Positions 1-6,042 of a stretch of DNA of 6,750 bases are shown one piece after another. Numbering within the stretch: position 1 is the stretch's first letter; each line of letters begins with the position of its first letter. The stretch is taken from NCBI GenBank assembly GCA_938083405.1, contig CALKCV010000514.1, forward strand, positions 1 through 6,750, written 5' to 3'. The notes below the pieces were generated by a model that was not told where the DNA came from, made no database searches, and saw nothing but the letters and a program-made list of their open reading frames with translations. Source of the stretch: an uncultured Microcoleaceae cyanobacterium (GTDB lineage: Bacteria; Cyanobacteriota; Cyanobacteriia; Cyanobacteriales; Microcoleaceae). A program made the translations under genes and the position numbers.

Positions 1-112
1 TTCCGTTTCAATTTTTAAATTGTTAACCATTGGATTTGTAAAAAAAGATTAGTGAAATGTTTTCGACAGTCTATCGATATTTTTTCTTCTAATTTTATAA
101 CCCTAGTTAATC

Positions 113-724
113 TTATCTTTCTTCCCGCCCGTCCATAAAACTCAGACTAGAAAGAGGTCTATAGGCATAAGCCGGACGAGAAGTTTTTTGGATATCCTCC
201 TTAATCGATTCCAAATCGATATAGCGATCGGAAACATTAATTAAAGTGTCGCTAGTCATGGCACGCAGACTAACTACTTCCACCCGAACCCCCCGATAGC
301 TCACAGCATCCACAGCATAAGCTAAATCCCCATCCCCACTTACTAAAACTGCCGTATCGTAAGACCCCACCAAAGCCATCATATCCACAGCAATTTCTAC
401 ATCTAAATTAGCCTTTTTAGAGCCATCTGGTAATTGTACTAAATCCTTAGAAATCACCCGGTAGCCGTTGCGACGCATCCAGAGTAGAAAGCCCTGTTGT
501 TTTTCGTTAGTGCGATCGACACCGGTATAGAAAAAAGACCGCAAGAGTCGCGAACCTCCGGTTAAGCGACAAAGAAGCTTGGTGTAATCGATTTCAATGC
601 CTAACTGCAAAGCAGCATAAAACAAATTAGAGCCGTCTATAAAAATAGCTACTCGACCTCTGTTTTCTAGAACTTGTTCTGGCGTAAATATTTCTTCGGT
701 CTCTACTGGTTGATGATTTAACAC
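113..724 (-). CDS. NYN-domain (LabA/DUF88-type) PIN-like protein
   Basis: The 203-residue protein has the NYN fold signature: FIDGSN at 28-33 (D30, N33), LDVEIAVDMM at 107-116 (D108, D114) and LVSGDGDLAYAVDAV at 127-141 (D131, D133). These acidic residues form the metal site in PIN-like ribonucleases, so a nuclease or RNA-binding role is likely but is inferred from fold only. Cyanobacterial relatives include LabA, a circadian-output protein of Synechococcus elongatus, and its paralogue; the sequence alone does not say which this is, so no symbol is given. There is no signal peptide or membrane segment, so it should be cytosolic. The N-terminal ~22 residues are acidic and outside the domain, as is the tail after about 180. 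Translation starts at GTG, supported by a well-placed AGAGGA. The gene lies 123 bp downstream of metG on the same strand, without a convincing terminator between them, so partial co-transcription is possible. Confidence 0.85.
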   Translation of the reverse strand: MLNHQPVETEEIFTPEQVLENRGRVAIFIDGSNLFYAALQLGIEIDYTKLLCRLTGGSRLLRSFFYTGVDRTNEKQQGFLLWMRRNGYRVISKDLVQLPDGSKKANLDVEIAVDMMALVGSYDTAVLVSGDGDLAYAVDAVSYRGVRVEVVSLRAMTSDTLINVSDRYIDLESIKEDIQKTSRPAYAYRPLSSLSFMDGREER

Positions 725-732
725 GATTTTAA

Positions 733-738
733 TCCTCT
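733..738 (-). promoter_or_regulatory. Ribosome binding site supporting the GTG start of the NYN gene
   Basis: On the minus strand AGAGGA lies 8 bases before the GTG at 722-724. It is a good Shine-Dalgarno match in an otherwise AT-rich leader. The next methionine codons in frame are deep inside the conserved domain, so this site fixes the GTG as the start. Confidence 0.6.
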
Positions 739-847
739 GTTTTTAGAAAAAAGTTGGCTTTTATTTGTCAGACTTAAAACTGGCATTTGTACTGCCCCAA
801 AATTTTTGTGCTATTAAAAAAAATGGGAATCTAATAGATGCTATTTC

Positions 848-2440
848 TTATGGTTCTAGTCGCCGAAAAACTGGCTGCGGTTCCCCCAAAGCTTGGTTTG
901 CCTTTAAGCAGCCCCAGGAGGCGTGTTCTAGATATCTAGCGGAGTCTTGAATCCCTGCCCTGTCGTTAAAATCTGTTGAAAAACCGAGTTGCTGATAGAT
1001 AGCAGTGCTAATATTAGGAACGACCGGCGACAAGAGATAAGCCGCTAATCTCACAGATTCTAAGACAGAATATAGAACTTCTGCCACGGCTTCTGTTTCT
1101 CCTTGCTTGTATAAAGTCCAAGGGGCTAAATCGTCAAGATACTTATTGCAAGCTTTCGCTAAAGCCAAAACATCCTCACAAGCTTTGCTGAAGGCAAGAG
1201 TCTGGTAAGCCTCAGCCACTCGATCGCCTAAATTAATGCCAATAGCTTTGAGAGGATGAGCCGCAGGCACATCTTCTCCATTGACATTAGGAACCTGCCC
1301 TTGGCAATATTTGAGAGCCATTTTTAAAGTTCGATTGAGCAAATTCCCCAAGTCATTAGCCAGATCTGCATTGAGGATATTGATAAATCGGGATTCCTTA
1401 AAATCTCCGTCCTGTCCGAATTCTATCTCTTTAAGAAAATAGTACCTAACCGCATCGGGACCGTACTTTTTAACTAATTCAACAGGATCTATGGTGTTAC
1501 CCAAAGTTTTACCCATTTTTTTTCCATCTTTAGTTAAAAAACCGTGTCCGAATACGCGCCCTGGAAGCGGCAAATCTGCCGACATTAACATTGCCGGCCA
1601 ATATACTGCATGGAAGCGCAAAATATCTTTGCCAATTAAATGCAGGTCTATAGGCCACCATTTTGATAAAGCATTCTCCAGAGTAGGTTCGTCGTCGGCA
1701 TCTAATAAAGCCGTAACATATCCGAGCAAAGCGTCAAACCAGACATATAAAGTTTGCTCGGGGTCTGCCGGCACCGGAAAGCCCCAATCGAGATTGACTC
1801 GGGAAATCGAAAAATCTTGCAGTCCTTGGCTTACGAAACTCAATACTTCGTTGCGACGAGTCTCCGGTAGAATAAACTCGGGCCGTTCTTGATAGAGCGC
1901 TTCGAGTTTTTCTTGATATTTGGAGAGGCGGAAGAAGTAGTTTGGTTCGTCGCGCCATTCCACCTGTTGGTTAGTGTGAATGGGGCAGCGTTTTTCTGTT
2001 AATAATTCCCGTTCTTCCTTAAATTCTTCGCAGGAGACGCAATACCAACCTTTTTGTTGGTTGAGATAGATGTCACCTCGATCCCAGACTCGCTGAAAAA
2101 ATTCTTTGACGATCTCCGAGTGGGCCTTAGCAGTCGTGCGGCTAAATCTGTCGTACTGAATATTGAGTAGCTCCCAGAGTTCTTCAAATCCTTGGACTAT
2201 TAGATCGCAATGCTCCTGGGGCGATCGCTCGTTTTTCCGAGCTGTCCGCTCAATTTTCAGGCCATGCTCGTCCGTGCCGGTAATGCTCAATACCGACTTG
2301 CCCCGCAATCTCTCAAATCTACCTATAGCGTCAGCAGCCATAGTCGTGTAAGCGCTGCCAATATGAGGTAAATCGTTGACATAATACAGAGGCGTTGTAA
2401 TTGCAAAGGTGTCTTTAGCTGTCTTAGTTGATTTCGTCAT
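848..2440 (-). CDS. metG: Methionyl-tRNA synthetase (short, zinc-binding form)
   Basis: This cytosolic class I aminoacyl-tRNA synthetase charges tRNA-Met with methionine, using ATP. The 530-residue protein carries the ATP-binding HIGH motif as HIGS at 26-29 inside PLYYVNDLPHIGSAYTT. It also has TGTDEHG at 54-60, a single zinc knuckle formed by C134, C137, C152 and H155, and the KMSKS loop as KMGKT at 308-312. WFDALLGY at 234-241 matches the methionine-pocket region, and LAPW at 438-441 marks the anticodon-binding helix bundle. The HIGS/KMGKT variants are, to my recollection, normal for cyanobacterial and plastid MetRS. The protein ends shortly after the anticodon domain (PQPVFRRLEP) and lacks the C-terminal tRNA-binding (Trbp111-like) domain of longer bacterial forms, so it looks complete, not truncated. 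No Shine-Dalgarno sequence precedes the ATG; a short 12-bp repeat sits there instead. It is divergent from the acyltransferase gene and upstream of the NYN gene. Confidence 0.97.
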   Translation of the reverse strand: MTKSTKTAKDTFAITTPLYYVNDLPHIGSAYTTMAADAIGRFERLRGKSVLSITGTDEHGLKIERTARKNERSPQEHCDLIVQGFEELWELLNIQYDRFSRTTAKAHSEIVKEFFQRVWDRGDIYLNQQKGWYCVSCEEFKEERELLTEKRCPIHTNQQVEWRDEPNYFFRLSKYQEKLEALYQERPEFILPETRRNEVLSFVSQGLQDFSISRVNLDWGFPVPADPEQTLYVWFDALLGYVTALLDADDEPTLENALSKWWPIDLHLIGKDILRFHAVYWPAMLMSADLPLPGRVFGHGFLTKDGKKMGKTLGNTIDPVELVKKYGPDAVRYYFLKEIEFGQDGDFKESRFINILNADLANDLGNLLNRTLKMALKYCQGQVPNVNGEDVPAAHPLKAIGINLGDRVAEAYQTLAFSKACEDVLALAKACNKYLDDLAPWTLYKQGETEAVAEVLYSVLESVRLAAYLLSPVVPNISTAIYQQLGFSTDFNDRAGIQDSARYLEHASWGCLKANQALGEPQPVFRRLEP

Positions 2441-2441
2441 G

Positions 2442-2473
2442 GAAAATTAAACAGAAAATTAAACAGAAAATTA
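2442..2473. repeat. 12-bp direct repeat in the metG leader, about 2.7 copies
   Basis: GAAAATTAAACA occurs at 2442-2453 and 2454-2465, followed by a partial third copy (GAAAATTA) at 2466-2473. On the metG strand this puts repeated TGTTTAATTTTC directly before the ATG, where a Shine-Dalgarno sequence would normally lie. It may be slippage in an AT-rich leader; copy number would change leader length or promoter-start spacing. Confidence 0.85.
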
Positions 2474-2498
2474 TTTAAACTGGCTGGGATCGCCAAAA
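2470..2498 (-). promoter_or_regulatory. Weak candidate promoter for metG
   Basis: On the minus strand TTTTGG (2498-2493) and AATAAT (2475-2470) are 17 bp apart, giving a predicted start of transcription about 20-25 bases before the metG ATG. The -10 matches the sigma-70 consensus at five of six positions, but the -35 is poor. The -10 lies at the edge of the 12-bp repeat. Confidence 0.22.
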
Positions 2499-2532
2499 TG
2501 CTTTCTTTGGAGGCCGGTCTGGGGTTGCCTGG

Positions 2533-2540
2533 GCGATCGC
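2533..2540. repeat. Intergenic HIP1 octamer
   Basis: GCGATCGC within the 10-bp palindrome GGCGATCGCC. It is the only one of the six HIP1 copies in this window that lies between genes; the other five are in coding sequence. HIP1 is an abundant cyanobacterial palindrome that is also a methylation target in many strains. Confidence 0.9.
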
Positions 2541-2623
2541 CATCTACTTCTATTGAGCAAGCTACCATTTAGAATAAAGCTATTGCCAATAGATGCGTAA
2601 TTTCTCAAGCAAGTCTTAACCTT

Positions 2624-2653
2624 TTGAGTGTTAATCGTATTGTAGTTTACAAT
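2624..2653 (+). promoter_or_regulatory. Candidate sigma-70-type promoter of the acyltransferase gene
   Basis: TTGAGT (2624-2629) and TACAAT (2648-2653) are separated by 18 bp. Each differs from the consensus at only one or two positions. Transcription would start near 2660, leaving a leader of roughly 34 bases. No Shine-Dalgarno sequence is seen before the ATG at 2694. A GTA-N8-TAC sequence overlaps the spacer and -10. Confidence 0.4.
2637..2650. promoter_or_regulatory. GTA-N8-TAC sequence matching the NtcA core consensus
   Basis: GTA at 2637-2639 and TAC at 2648-2650 are exactly eight bases apart, the core of the NtcA nitrogen-regulator site. NtcA-activated promoters normally have this site about 22 bp upstream of the -10; here it overlaps the proposed -10, which would suit repression better than activation. 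Such a match is expected about once in 4 kb by chance, so this is only a candidate. Confidence 0.2.
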
Positions 2654-2693
2654 TCATAGCTGGCCAACCACCCTAAGTAACTCCCAATTAACG

Positions 2694-3428
2694 ATGGCGA
2701 CCTCGCAATCAGATAACATATTGCTTCTTTGGCGCGGGTTCCTAACGGCCCTCGGTACCAGGATGTTTGTTTACCACGAAAACCGAATTCCTAGAGAGGA
2801 CGCGGTGTTATTGGTGAGCAATCATCGCAGTTTTATGGATCCCGTCGTGCTTAACGTAGCCGTCGATCGCCCTATTCGCTTTGCTTGTCACCACTACATG
2901 GGTCAAGTCCCAGTATTGCGCGAAGCAGTTCGAGGACTGGGATGTTTTCCCTTAGAAGAACCCGAACGCAGACAGCAACATTTTTTTAGACAGGCCACGG
3001 AATTGTTAAAGGCCCGCGAAATGGTTGGTATTTTCCCCGAAGGAGCCCGTCCCATGGTTGAATTTACTCAACCTAAGACTATAGGGAAGTTTTATAAGGG
3101 ATTTGCTCACCTAGCATTGCGCTGCGAGGTAAGCGAACTAGCGATTTTGCCTGTGGCGATCGCTTCCAACACAGAAGAGCAGATTTCCTCCATAATACCT
3201 TTGAAGCTTTTAAGCTTGTTCGATCCAGACGAGCCACTATTCGACCGACCGGGATGGCATCCAGTCACCCTTTACAAACAAACAAATATTCTTATAGGGC
3301 GTCCCTATTGGATTAAACCGACCCATCGGGAACAATACCAAGGCAGACAAGCAAAAAAGGTGGTAGCTAGCATCACTGATTATGTAACTGACGAGATTGG
3401 GAGTTTGCTGGAAAAAGGATGTTTTTAA
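2694..3428 (+). CDS. PlsC-like 1-acyl-sn-glycerol-3-phosphate acyltransferase family protein
   Basis: The 244-residue protein belongs to the lysophospholipid acyltransferase (LPLAT/AGPAT) superfamily, which moves an acyl group onto a lysolipid or related alcohol at the membrane face. Family motifs appear in the usual order. NHRSFMD at 43-49 gives the catalytic HX4D (H44, D49), GCFPLEEPERR at 83-93 is the second block, FPEGARP at 114-120 is the substrate-phosphate-binding block, and ILPVAIASN at 151-159 is the fourth. There is no signal peptide and no strong transmembrane helix, although 8-23 is moderately hydrophobic and may contact the membrane. The substrate cannot be read from the sequence: phosphatidic acid synthesis is the default, but cyanobacteria have several paralogues, so no symbol is assigned. 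The ATG lacks a Shine-Dalgarno sequence; the next ATG, at residue 24, would remove the N-terminal helix. A second lipid-related gene follows 212 bp downstream on the same strand. Confidence 0.9.
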   Translation: MATSQSDNILLLWRGFLTALGTRMFVYHENRIPREDAVLLVSNHRSFMDPVVLNVAVDRPIRFACHHYMGQVPVLREAVRGLGCFPLEEPERRQQHFFRQATELLKAREMVGIFPEGARPMVEFTQPKTIGKFYKGFAHLALRCEVSELAILPVAIASNTEEQISSIIPLKLLSLFDPDEPLFDRPGWHPVTLYKQTNILIGRPYWIKPTHREQYQGRQAKKVVASITDYVTDEIGSLLEKGCF

Positions 3429-3461
3429 TTAATAATTAATAATTAATAATTAATAATTAAT
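3427..3461. repeat. Heptanucleotide tandem repeat, five perfect copies of AATTAAT
   Basis: Five uninterrupted copies of AATTAAT run from 3427 to 3461, followed by TAA. The array starts on the last two bases of the acyltransferase stop codon, and TTAATTAA occurs at both of its ends (3425-3432 and 3457-3464). Seven-base tandem repeats (STRR sequences) are a known feature of filamentous cyanobacterial genomes and often vary in copy number. Because the stop precedes the array, copy-number change would not alter the protein. Confidence 0.95.
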
Positions 3462-3571
3462 TAAGCCGGCCTGATTAATAGGGAATTACCTAGATTGTAG
3501 GTCTTGGGGTTTACATAAATTATTTTTCTATTTCGGCCGCTCCAACTACTTAACCTAACGAGGCCCGGACT

Positions 3572-3600
3572 GCTAAAAAAGATTTATAGGAGAATATAAT
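3572..3600 (+). promoter_or_regulatory. Candidate promoter of the alpha/beta hydrolase gene
   Basis: A perfect TATAAT lies at 3595-3600. The hexamer 17 bp upstream, GCTAAA at 3572-3577, is a poor -35. The predicted start near 3607 gives a leader of about 34 bases. This suggests that the hydrolase can be transcribed separately from the acyltransferase. An AGGAGA at 3588-3593 is upstream of the predicted start and too far from the ATG to serve as its ribosome binding site. Confidence 0.4.
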
Positions 3601-3640
3601 CTTAGCTAAATAATTATTACATATTTTTTACCCTAATTGA

Positions 3641-4456
3641 ATGATGCAAGAATTATCTCAAAAAATTCATTTCCTCAGGCCTGTTCCCCCTAAATCTGAT
3701 TTACCTTTATTAATCTTTTTGCCCGGTATGGATGGGACTGGTTTATTATTGCGATCGCAACTGTCGGATTTATCAAAAGCATTTGATATTCGTTGTTTGA
3801 GCATCCCCGGCGAGGATATGTCTTCCTGGGATCGCTTGGCGGAAGAAACTATAACTGCCATAGAGATCGAACGGGGATCGCTCAGACGCCCGGTGTATTT
3901 GTGCGGCGAGTCCTTTGGGGGCTGTTTGTCGCTGCTGGTAGCTTTGAGGGCACCAGAACTCGCAGAAAGGTTGATTTTAATTAATCCGGCTTCCTGTTTC
4001 CGACAGCAGCCATTAGTAAACTTGGGGCCTTATGTTACTAGATTGTTACCGAAAAATATTTATCCTTTATCATCTCTGTGGCTTTTGCCGTTTTTAGCTG
4101 CTTTAGAAAAGATCCGGACTGACGATCGCCAAGCCTTGCTAGATGCGATGCGATCGGTCCCCCAGAGAACTTCTGTCTGGAGACTGGAGTTACTGCGCTC
4201 TTTTTACGTTCAACCAAAGGAATTAGAAGCTCTCCAACTGCCTGTTTTGTTGATAGCTGGCGCCCGCGATCGGCTTTTGCATTCGGTATCTCACGCTAAA
4301 CTTTTAGCTAAACACATTCCTAACACTAATACGGTAGTTTTACCTCGCAGCGGGCACGCTTGCTTGCTAGAAAAAGAGGTTAACCTTTACGATATCCTCA
4401 ACGAACAATGGGGGATCGCGAATAAGGACGGCGATGTAAAAATGCAAATGACCTAG
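3641..4456 (+). CDS. Alpha/beta-fold hydrolase resembling the N-terminal domain of plant phytyl ester synthases
   Basis: The 271-residue protein has a complete serine hydrolase layout. LPGMDGTG at 27-34 forms the oxyanion loop, GESFG at 89-93 is the nucleophile elbow (S91), and D210 in AGARDRL and H239 in SGHACLLE complete the triad. A cap-like insert at about 125-190 separates the core halves. No signal peptide or transmembrane helix is present. From memory, the LPLLIFLPGMDGTG start, the FDIRCLSIP strand and the GES-type elbow are most like the hydrolase half of plant PES/ELT proteins, which act on thylakoid galactolipids and transfer acyl groups to phytol. Lipid acyl hydrolysis or transfer is therefore a reasonable guess, but substrate is unproven. 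An in-frame TGA directly precedes the ATG, so the start is 3641 or the second ATG at 3644; no Shine-Dalgarno sequence is visible. The last 13 residues extend beyond the fold. It follows an acyltransferase gene and converges on DUF2996. Confidence 0.88.
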   Translation: MMQELSQKIHFLRPVPPKSDLPLLIFLPGMDGTGLLLRSQLSDLSKAFDIRCLSIPGEDMSSWDRLAEETITAIEIERGSLRRPVYLCGESFGGCLSLLVALRAPELAERLILINPASCFRQQPLVNLGPYVTRLLPKNIYPLSSLWLLPFLAALEKIRTDDRQALLDAMRSVPQRTSVWRLELLRSFYVQPKELEALQLPVLLIAGARDRLLHSVSHAKLLAKHIPNTNTVVLPRSGHACLLEKEVNLYDILNEQWGIANKDGDVKMQMT

Positions 4457-4521
4457 ATTTTTTCAGGCAATGTTCAATTGTCTTTAGCAACAGCCCCACA
4501 ATACCAGACTAAGAAAGCAAA

Positions 4522-4553
4522 AAAGACAAGGGAGAAATTCTCACCTTGTCTTT
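4522..4553. terminator. Bidirectional intrinsic terminator between convergent genes
   Basis: AAAGACAAGG (4522-4531) pairs perfectly with CCTTGTCTTT (4544-4553). The stem continues as GAGA/TCTC around an AAT loop with one unpaired A at 4543. The minus-strand read-out ends in TTTTTTGCTTT, a good U-tract for the DUF2996 transcript; the plus-strand read-out ends CTTTGTTT for the hydrolase transcript. It lies 65 bp after the hydrolase stop and 28 bp after the DUF2996 stop. Confidence 0.88.
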
Positions 4554-4581
4554 GTTTAGAGCGTCTTTATTCTAGACTTTT

Positions 4582-5034
4582 CTAATTAAGATTGAGCCAC
4601 TTTTGAGCGTTGAGCCGTTGAACTACCCCAAACACTAAGAGGTTTAAAGTAATTCTGCGCTCGTCGATTAAAAACGGCTCTAGAGTTGTGGCCTTAGTAC
4701 CGTTGTCAGCGCAGGAAAAAGCCCTTTGGCCTTTAATATCCTTTTTCGGGAAATAAACGTTGAACTGACGCTGACCGTTTTGAAACTTGCCCACTACTTG
4801 CCAACTCTCCTCAGAGGAATTCAAGCCAGCGATGGGTAGCTTTTGCTCGACTAAAGTCACTTCTAAATCGCTAACTCCCTCTTTGGCCAAGGCTTCTTGC
4901 AAAGCAGGCAGGTAATCCTGATGAATAAACTCCGCAAAAGGCTTATTTTCTACAGCCGGGGGCTTTTCTTTTTTCGCCTTAGCTGCTGGCTTTTTCTCTT
5001 CGCTTTTAGCTTTAGCTTTTTCTTCTTCTGCCAT
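4582..5034 (-). CDS. DUF2996 family protein
   Basis: This 150-residue protein matches what I recall of DUF2996, a family found mainly in cyanobacteria and without an established function. Residues 1-30 are almost entirely K, A, E and P (AKAKSEEKKPAAKAKKEKPP) and should be disordered. The conserved core runs from about 31 to 150. It opens with KPFAEFIHQDYLPALQEAL (31-49), passes through an alternating strand region with SWQVVGKF and FNVYFPKKDIKGQRAFSCADNG (C108), and ends with LEPFLIDERRITLNLLVFGVVQRLNAQKWL. No signal peptide or transmembrane segment is seen, so it is probably soluble. It is the second gene of a tight pair: 17 bp separate it from the upstream 296-residue gene, and it has its own AGGAG ribosome binding site. 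A bidirectional terminator closes the unit. Linked expression of the two genes suggests shared use, but nothing here identifies the process. Confidence 0.88.
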   Translation of the reverse strand: MAEEEKAKAKSEEKKPAAKAKKEKPPAVENKPFAEFIHQDYLPALQEALAKEGVSDLEVTLVEQKLPIAGLNSSEESWQVVGKFQNGQRQFNVYFPKKDIKGQRAFSCADNGTKATTLEPFLIDERRITLNLLVFGVVQRLNAQKWLNLN

Positions 5035-5040
5035 AGATCG

Positions 5041-5045
5041 CTCCT
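5041..5045 (-). promoter_or_regulatory. Ribosome binding site of the DUF2996 gene
   Basis: AGGAG lies 6 bases before the ATG, inside the 17-bp gap after the upstream gene. It supports the start and indicates independent initiation on a shared transcript. Confidence 0.7.
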
Positions 5046-5051
5046 AGTTAG

Positions 5052-5942
5052 TTAGATTTCAGCGTAAGCCCGGTCCACTAGACTGCGAGCTAAGGTTTGA
5101 ACGCCGGTATGTTCATAATAATTGGTTGTCATATCCAAAAACGCCGCGACGTAATCTAACTTGTCATCCGCAACGTCCATATAATTTTGCAGGCTATTAA
5201 CGACCTTTCGAGGAGTCAAGTCGCGATCGGCGACAAAATCCCTCATCCACCCGGAAACGGAGGAAACAGATTCTCCGATAAAGCCGAACTTTGATTCGCG
5301 GTCTTCCCCTGGAATGTCTTCGCGCATATCGTTAAAGGCCTGGTGGTCTTCGAGGTCTTCGGGGGTCAGCTTTTCGAGCCAACCGAGAACTACCTCCACG
5401 AAATCCGGCCCCAGAGGAATCAAGCCATCAAAGCAAACTAGAGCGGCCATCCGCATCAGAGATGCTCCGCTGTATTCATCCACTAAAGATTTTACAAAGT
5501 CGCCGATGCTATCTCCTGGGATGCCGTTAATTTTGCAATAAGCCACTATCTCAGTTACTACTTTTAGGGATAGGTCGAGGGTTTGAAGTTTGTCAGCTTT
5601 CGGAGTGAGATTGCCGAGAAAGCCTAAAAAAGAAACATTGTCGGCGACTTTATCGGCCATTGCTGCGGTACCCAAAGCCCGGCCGGAACTGCTAATGGTT
5701 TGGTACATCCACATAGCCCGTTGATATCCCTCCGATTTGTCGTTGTAGAGATAAACGGCGCGATCGCCGATTTGCTGAATTAGCTCTTCGTCGTCTTCAC
5801 CAGTGACGTTTTTAATGATATTTTCAAACCCCACCAGATTGTCCCATTCACCAGGAACTACAAAGTCCAGGGCGCGAAGGGCCTTAATCGTCATGTTATT
5901 GGTCGGTAGTTCGTCTGCTAATTCAAAGATTGGTTTGCTCAT
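5052..5942 (-). CDS. Acidic helical protein of unknown function, probably conserved in cyanobacteria
   Basis: I do not recognise a named domain in this 296-residue protein, although its opening (SKPIFELADELPTNN) and overall style feel familiar from cyanobacterial hypothetical proteins. It is acidic and, by composition and spacing of hydrophobic residues, mostly alpha-helical with few strands. Visible blocks include ALRALDFVVPGEWDNLVGFE (21-40), RAVYLYNDKSEGYQRAMWMY (61-80), a glycine-rich FLGFLGNLTPKADKLQ (105-120), ASLMRMAALVCFDGLIPLG (160-178) and VNSLQNYMDVADDKLDYVA (248-266). There are two cysteines (136, 170) and no metal-binding pattern, signal peptide or clear transmembrane helix. Both LTPEDLEDH (192-200) and the DREDIPGEDR-like stretch at 206-216 are strongly charged loops. 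The ATG has an AAGGA seven bases upstream. It leads a two-gene unit with DUF2996 and follows a lipoprotein gene past a strong terminator. Confidence 0.85.
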   Translation of the reverse strand: MSKPIFELADELPTNNMTIKALRALDFVVPGEWDNLVGFENIIKNVTGEDDEELIQQIGDRAVYLYNDKSEGYQRAMWMYQTISSSGRALGTAAMADKVADNVSFLGFLGNLTPKADKLQTLDLSLKVVTEIVAYCKINGIPGDSIGDFVKSLVDEYSGASLMRMAALVCFDGLIPLGPDFVEVVLGWLEKLTPEDLEDHQAFNDMREDIPGEDRESKFGFIGESVSSVSGWMRDFVADRDLTPRKVVNSLQNYMDVADDKLDYVAAFLDMTTNYYEHTGVQTLARSLVDRAYAEI

Positions 5943-5949
5943 TTGAGAT

Positions 5950-5954
5950 TCCTT
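5950..5954 (-). promoter_or_regulatory. Ribosome binding site of the 296-residue protein gene
   Basis: AAGGA on the minus strand lies 7 bases before the ATG at 5940-5942 and supports this start. Confidence 0.6.
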
Positions 5955-5986
5955 TTACTATTGGGGTCTAAAGATTGTGTGTCTAA

Positions 5987-6031
5987 AAATAACTGTAGAG
6001 AGATGCTATTAGCAACTCTCTACAGTTATTT
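5987..6031 (-). terminator. Strong intrinsic terminator after the lipoprotein gene
   Basis: A perfect 16-bp stem pairs 5987-6002 with 6016-6031. After a single A/A mismatch it continues as TGCT/AGCA (6004-6007 with 6011-6014) around an ATT loop. On the minus strand the hairpin follows the lipoprotein stop by 11 bp and is followed by a short U-run (ATTTTTAG). It separates the lipoprotein gene from the downstream two-gene unit. The plus-strand side is also T-rich, but no plus-strand gene leads into it. Confidence 0.88.
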
Positions 6032-6042
6032 ATTTAATTGTT

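Noticed and set aside
774..800. Possible hairpin terminator between metG and the NYN gene (GGCA/TGCC)
   Set aside because: The stem is only 4-5 bp with a 7-base loop and no adjacent U-tract of quality, so it was not annotated.
765..950. 61-codon plus-strand open frame over the 3' end of metG
   Set aside because: It overlaps the conserved MetRS C-terminus in antisense, and no start signals support it.
1491..1892. 133-codon plus-strand open frame inside metG
   Set aside because: It is antisense to the conserved catalytic core of metG, its translation is low-complexity and basic with no family features, and no ribosome binding site or promoter supports it.
3427..3461. Heptanucleotide array considered as a CRISPR or replication-origin iteron set
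   Set aside because: The units are seven bases with no spacers, and no cas, rep or dnaA gene or DnaA-box cluster is nearby.
3488..3502. ACCTA-GATTG-TAGGT hairpin downstream of the acyltransferase gene
   Set aside because: The 5-bp stem lacks a following U-run, so it is too weak to call a terminator.
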